Assembly (NCBI GenBank): GCA_038251425.1
Contig: JBBSBI010000265.1
Coordinates: 1-6,375 of the forward strand
Origin: JBBRRP01 sp038251425
GTDB lineage: Bacteria > Myxococcota_A > Polyangia > Polyangiales > Polyangiaceae
Length of the DNA: 6,375 nucleotides
Direction: 5' to 3'
The translations under genes and the position numbers were made by a program. Positions 6,308-6,375 of this stretch are shown here, one piece after another. The first letter of the stretch is position 1. Every line of letters begins with the position of its first letter. The notes beneath the pieces were generated by a model that was not told the DNA's origin, did not search any database, and saw only the letters and a program-made list of their open reading frames with translations.

Positions 6308-6375
6308 GACGCTCTACACCCTCCGAACCACGTCACCGAAGCTCAAGGAGCGGTGAACCCGACTCAATTGGGGGC
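6308..6375. other. Window end, no gene recognised
   Basis: These 68 bases hold short open stretches on both strands but no start with a ribosome binding site and no recognisable motif. If copy B interrupted the kinase gene, the missing N-terminal kinase coding should lie to the right of the window on the minus strand; nothing here confirms it. Confidence 0.3.

Overview
The window looks like a chromosomal segment of a deltaproteobacterial-type predator or saprophyte, most likely Myxococcota (Polyangia-like). The reasons are the GC-rich codon use, several lipoproteins with Gly/Ser-rich linkers after the lipidated Cys, cysteine-rich secreted modules, secreted S1 proteases, and a protein with the Pro/Ala-rich, single-membrane-span tail typical of myxobacterial Ser/Thr kinases. 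This placement is inferred from style; no marker gene is present.

Left part (1-2783, plus strand): an export-oriented protease locus. It starts inside a secreted trypsin-like protease, apparently at its catalytic His codon, and that gene ends at 656 with a hairpin behind it. Next comes a 35-cysteine lipoprotein (766-1737), whose end overlaps a second S1-protease lipoprotein (1704-2783). This protease carries two tandem six-cysteine modules after the protease domain. The overlap suggests the last two are made together.

Middle (2784-3511): a decayed stretch. A promoter-like sequence precedes the start of a small lipoprotein gene (2859) that loses its frame in a G-run. It is interrupted by a 72-bp repeat (copy A, 3098-3169) and followed by an open stretch resembling the C-terminal end of a beta-sandwich domain, ending at 3341. 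I read this as the two ends of a dead lipoprotein gene. Bases 3342-3511 hold only the leader of the next gene.

Right part: a PhoX/DUF839-type lipoprotein (3512-5272, plus) closed by a strong intrinsic terminator (5306-5345), facing a minus-strand gene (6248-5379). That gene encodes only the tail of a Ser/Thr kinase: the last kinase helix, a Pro/Ala linker, one membrane span and a Pro/Ala-rich outer domain. Its kinase catalytic domain is missing, and the break falls at copy B of the same 72-bp repeat (6236-6307). The most interesting observation in the window is that both copies of this repeat lie at the break of a disrupted gene. No phage defence, CRISPR, RNA gene or transposase is visible.
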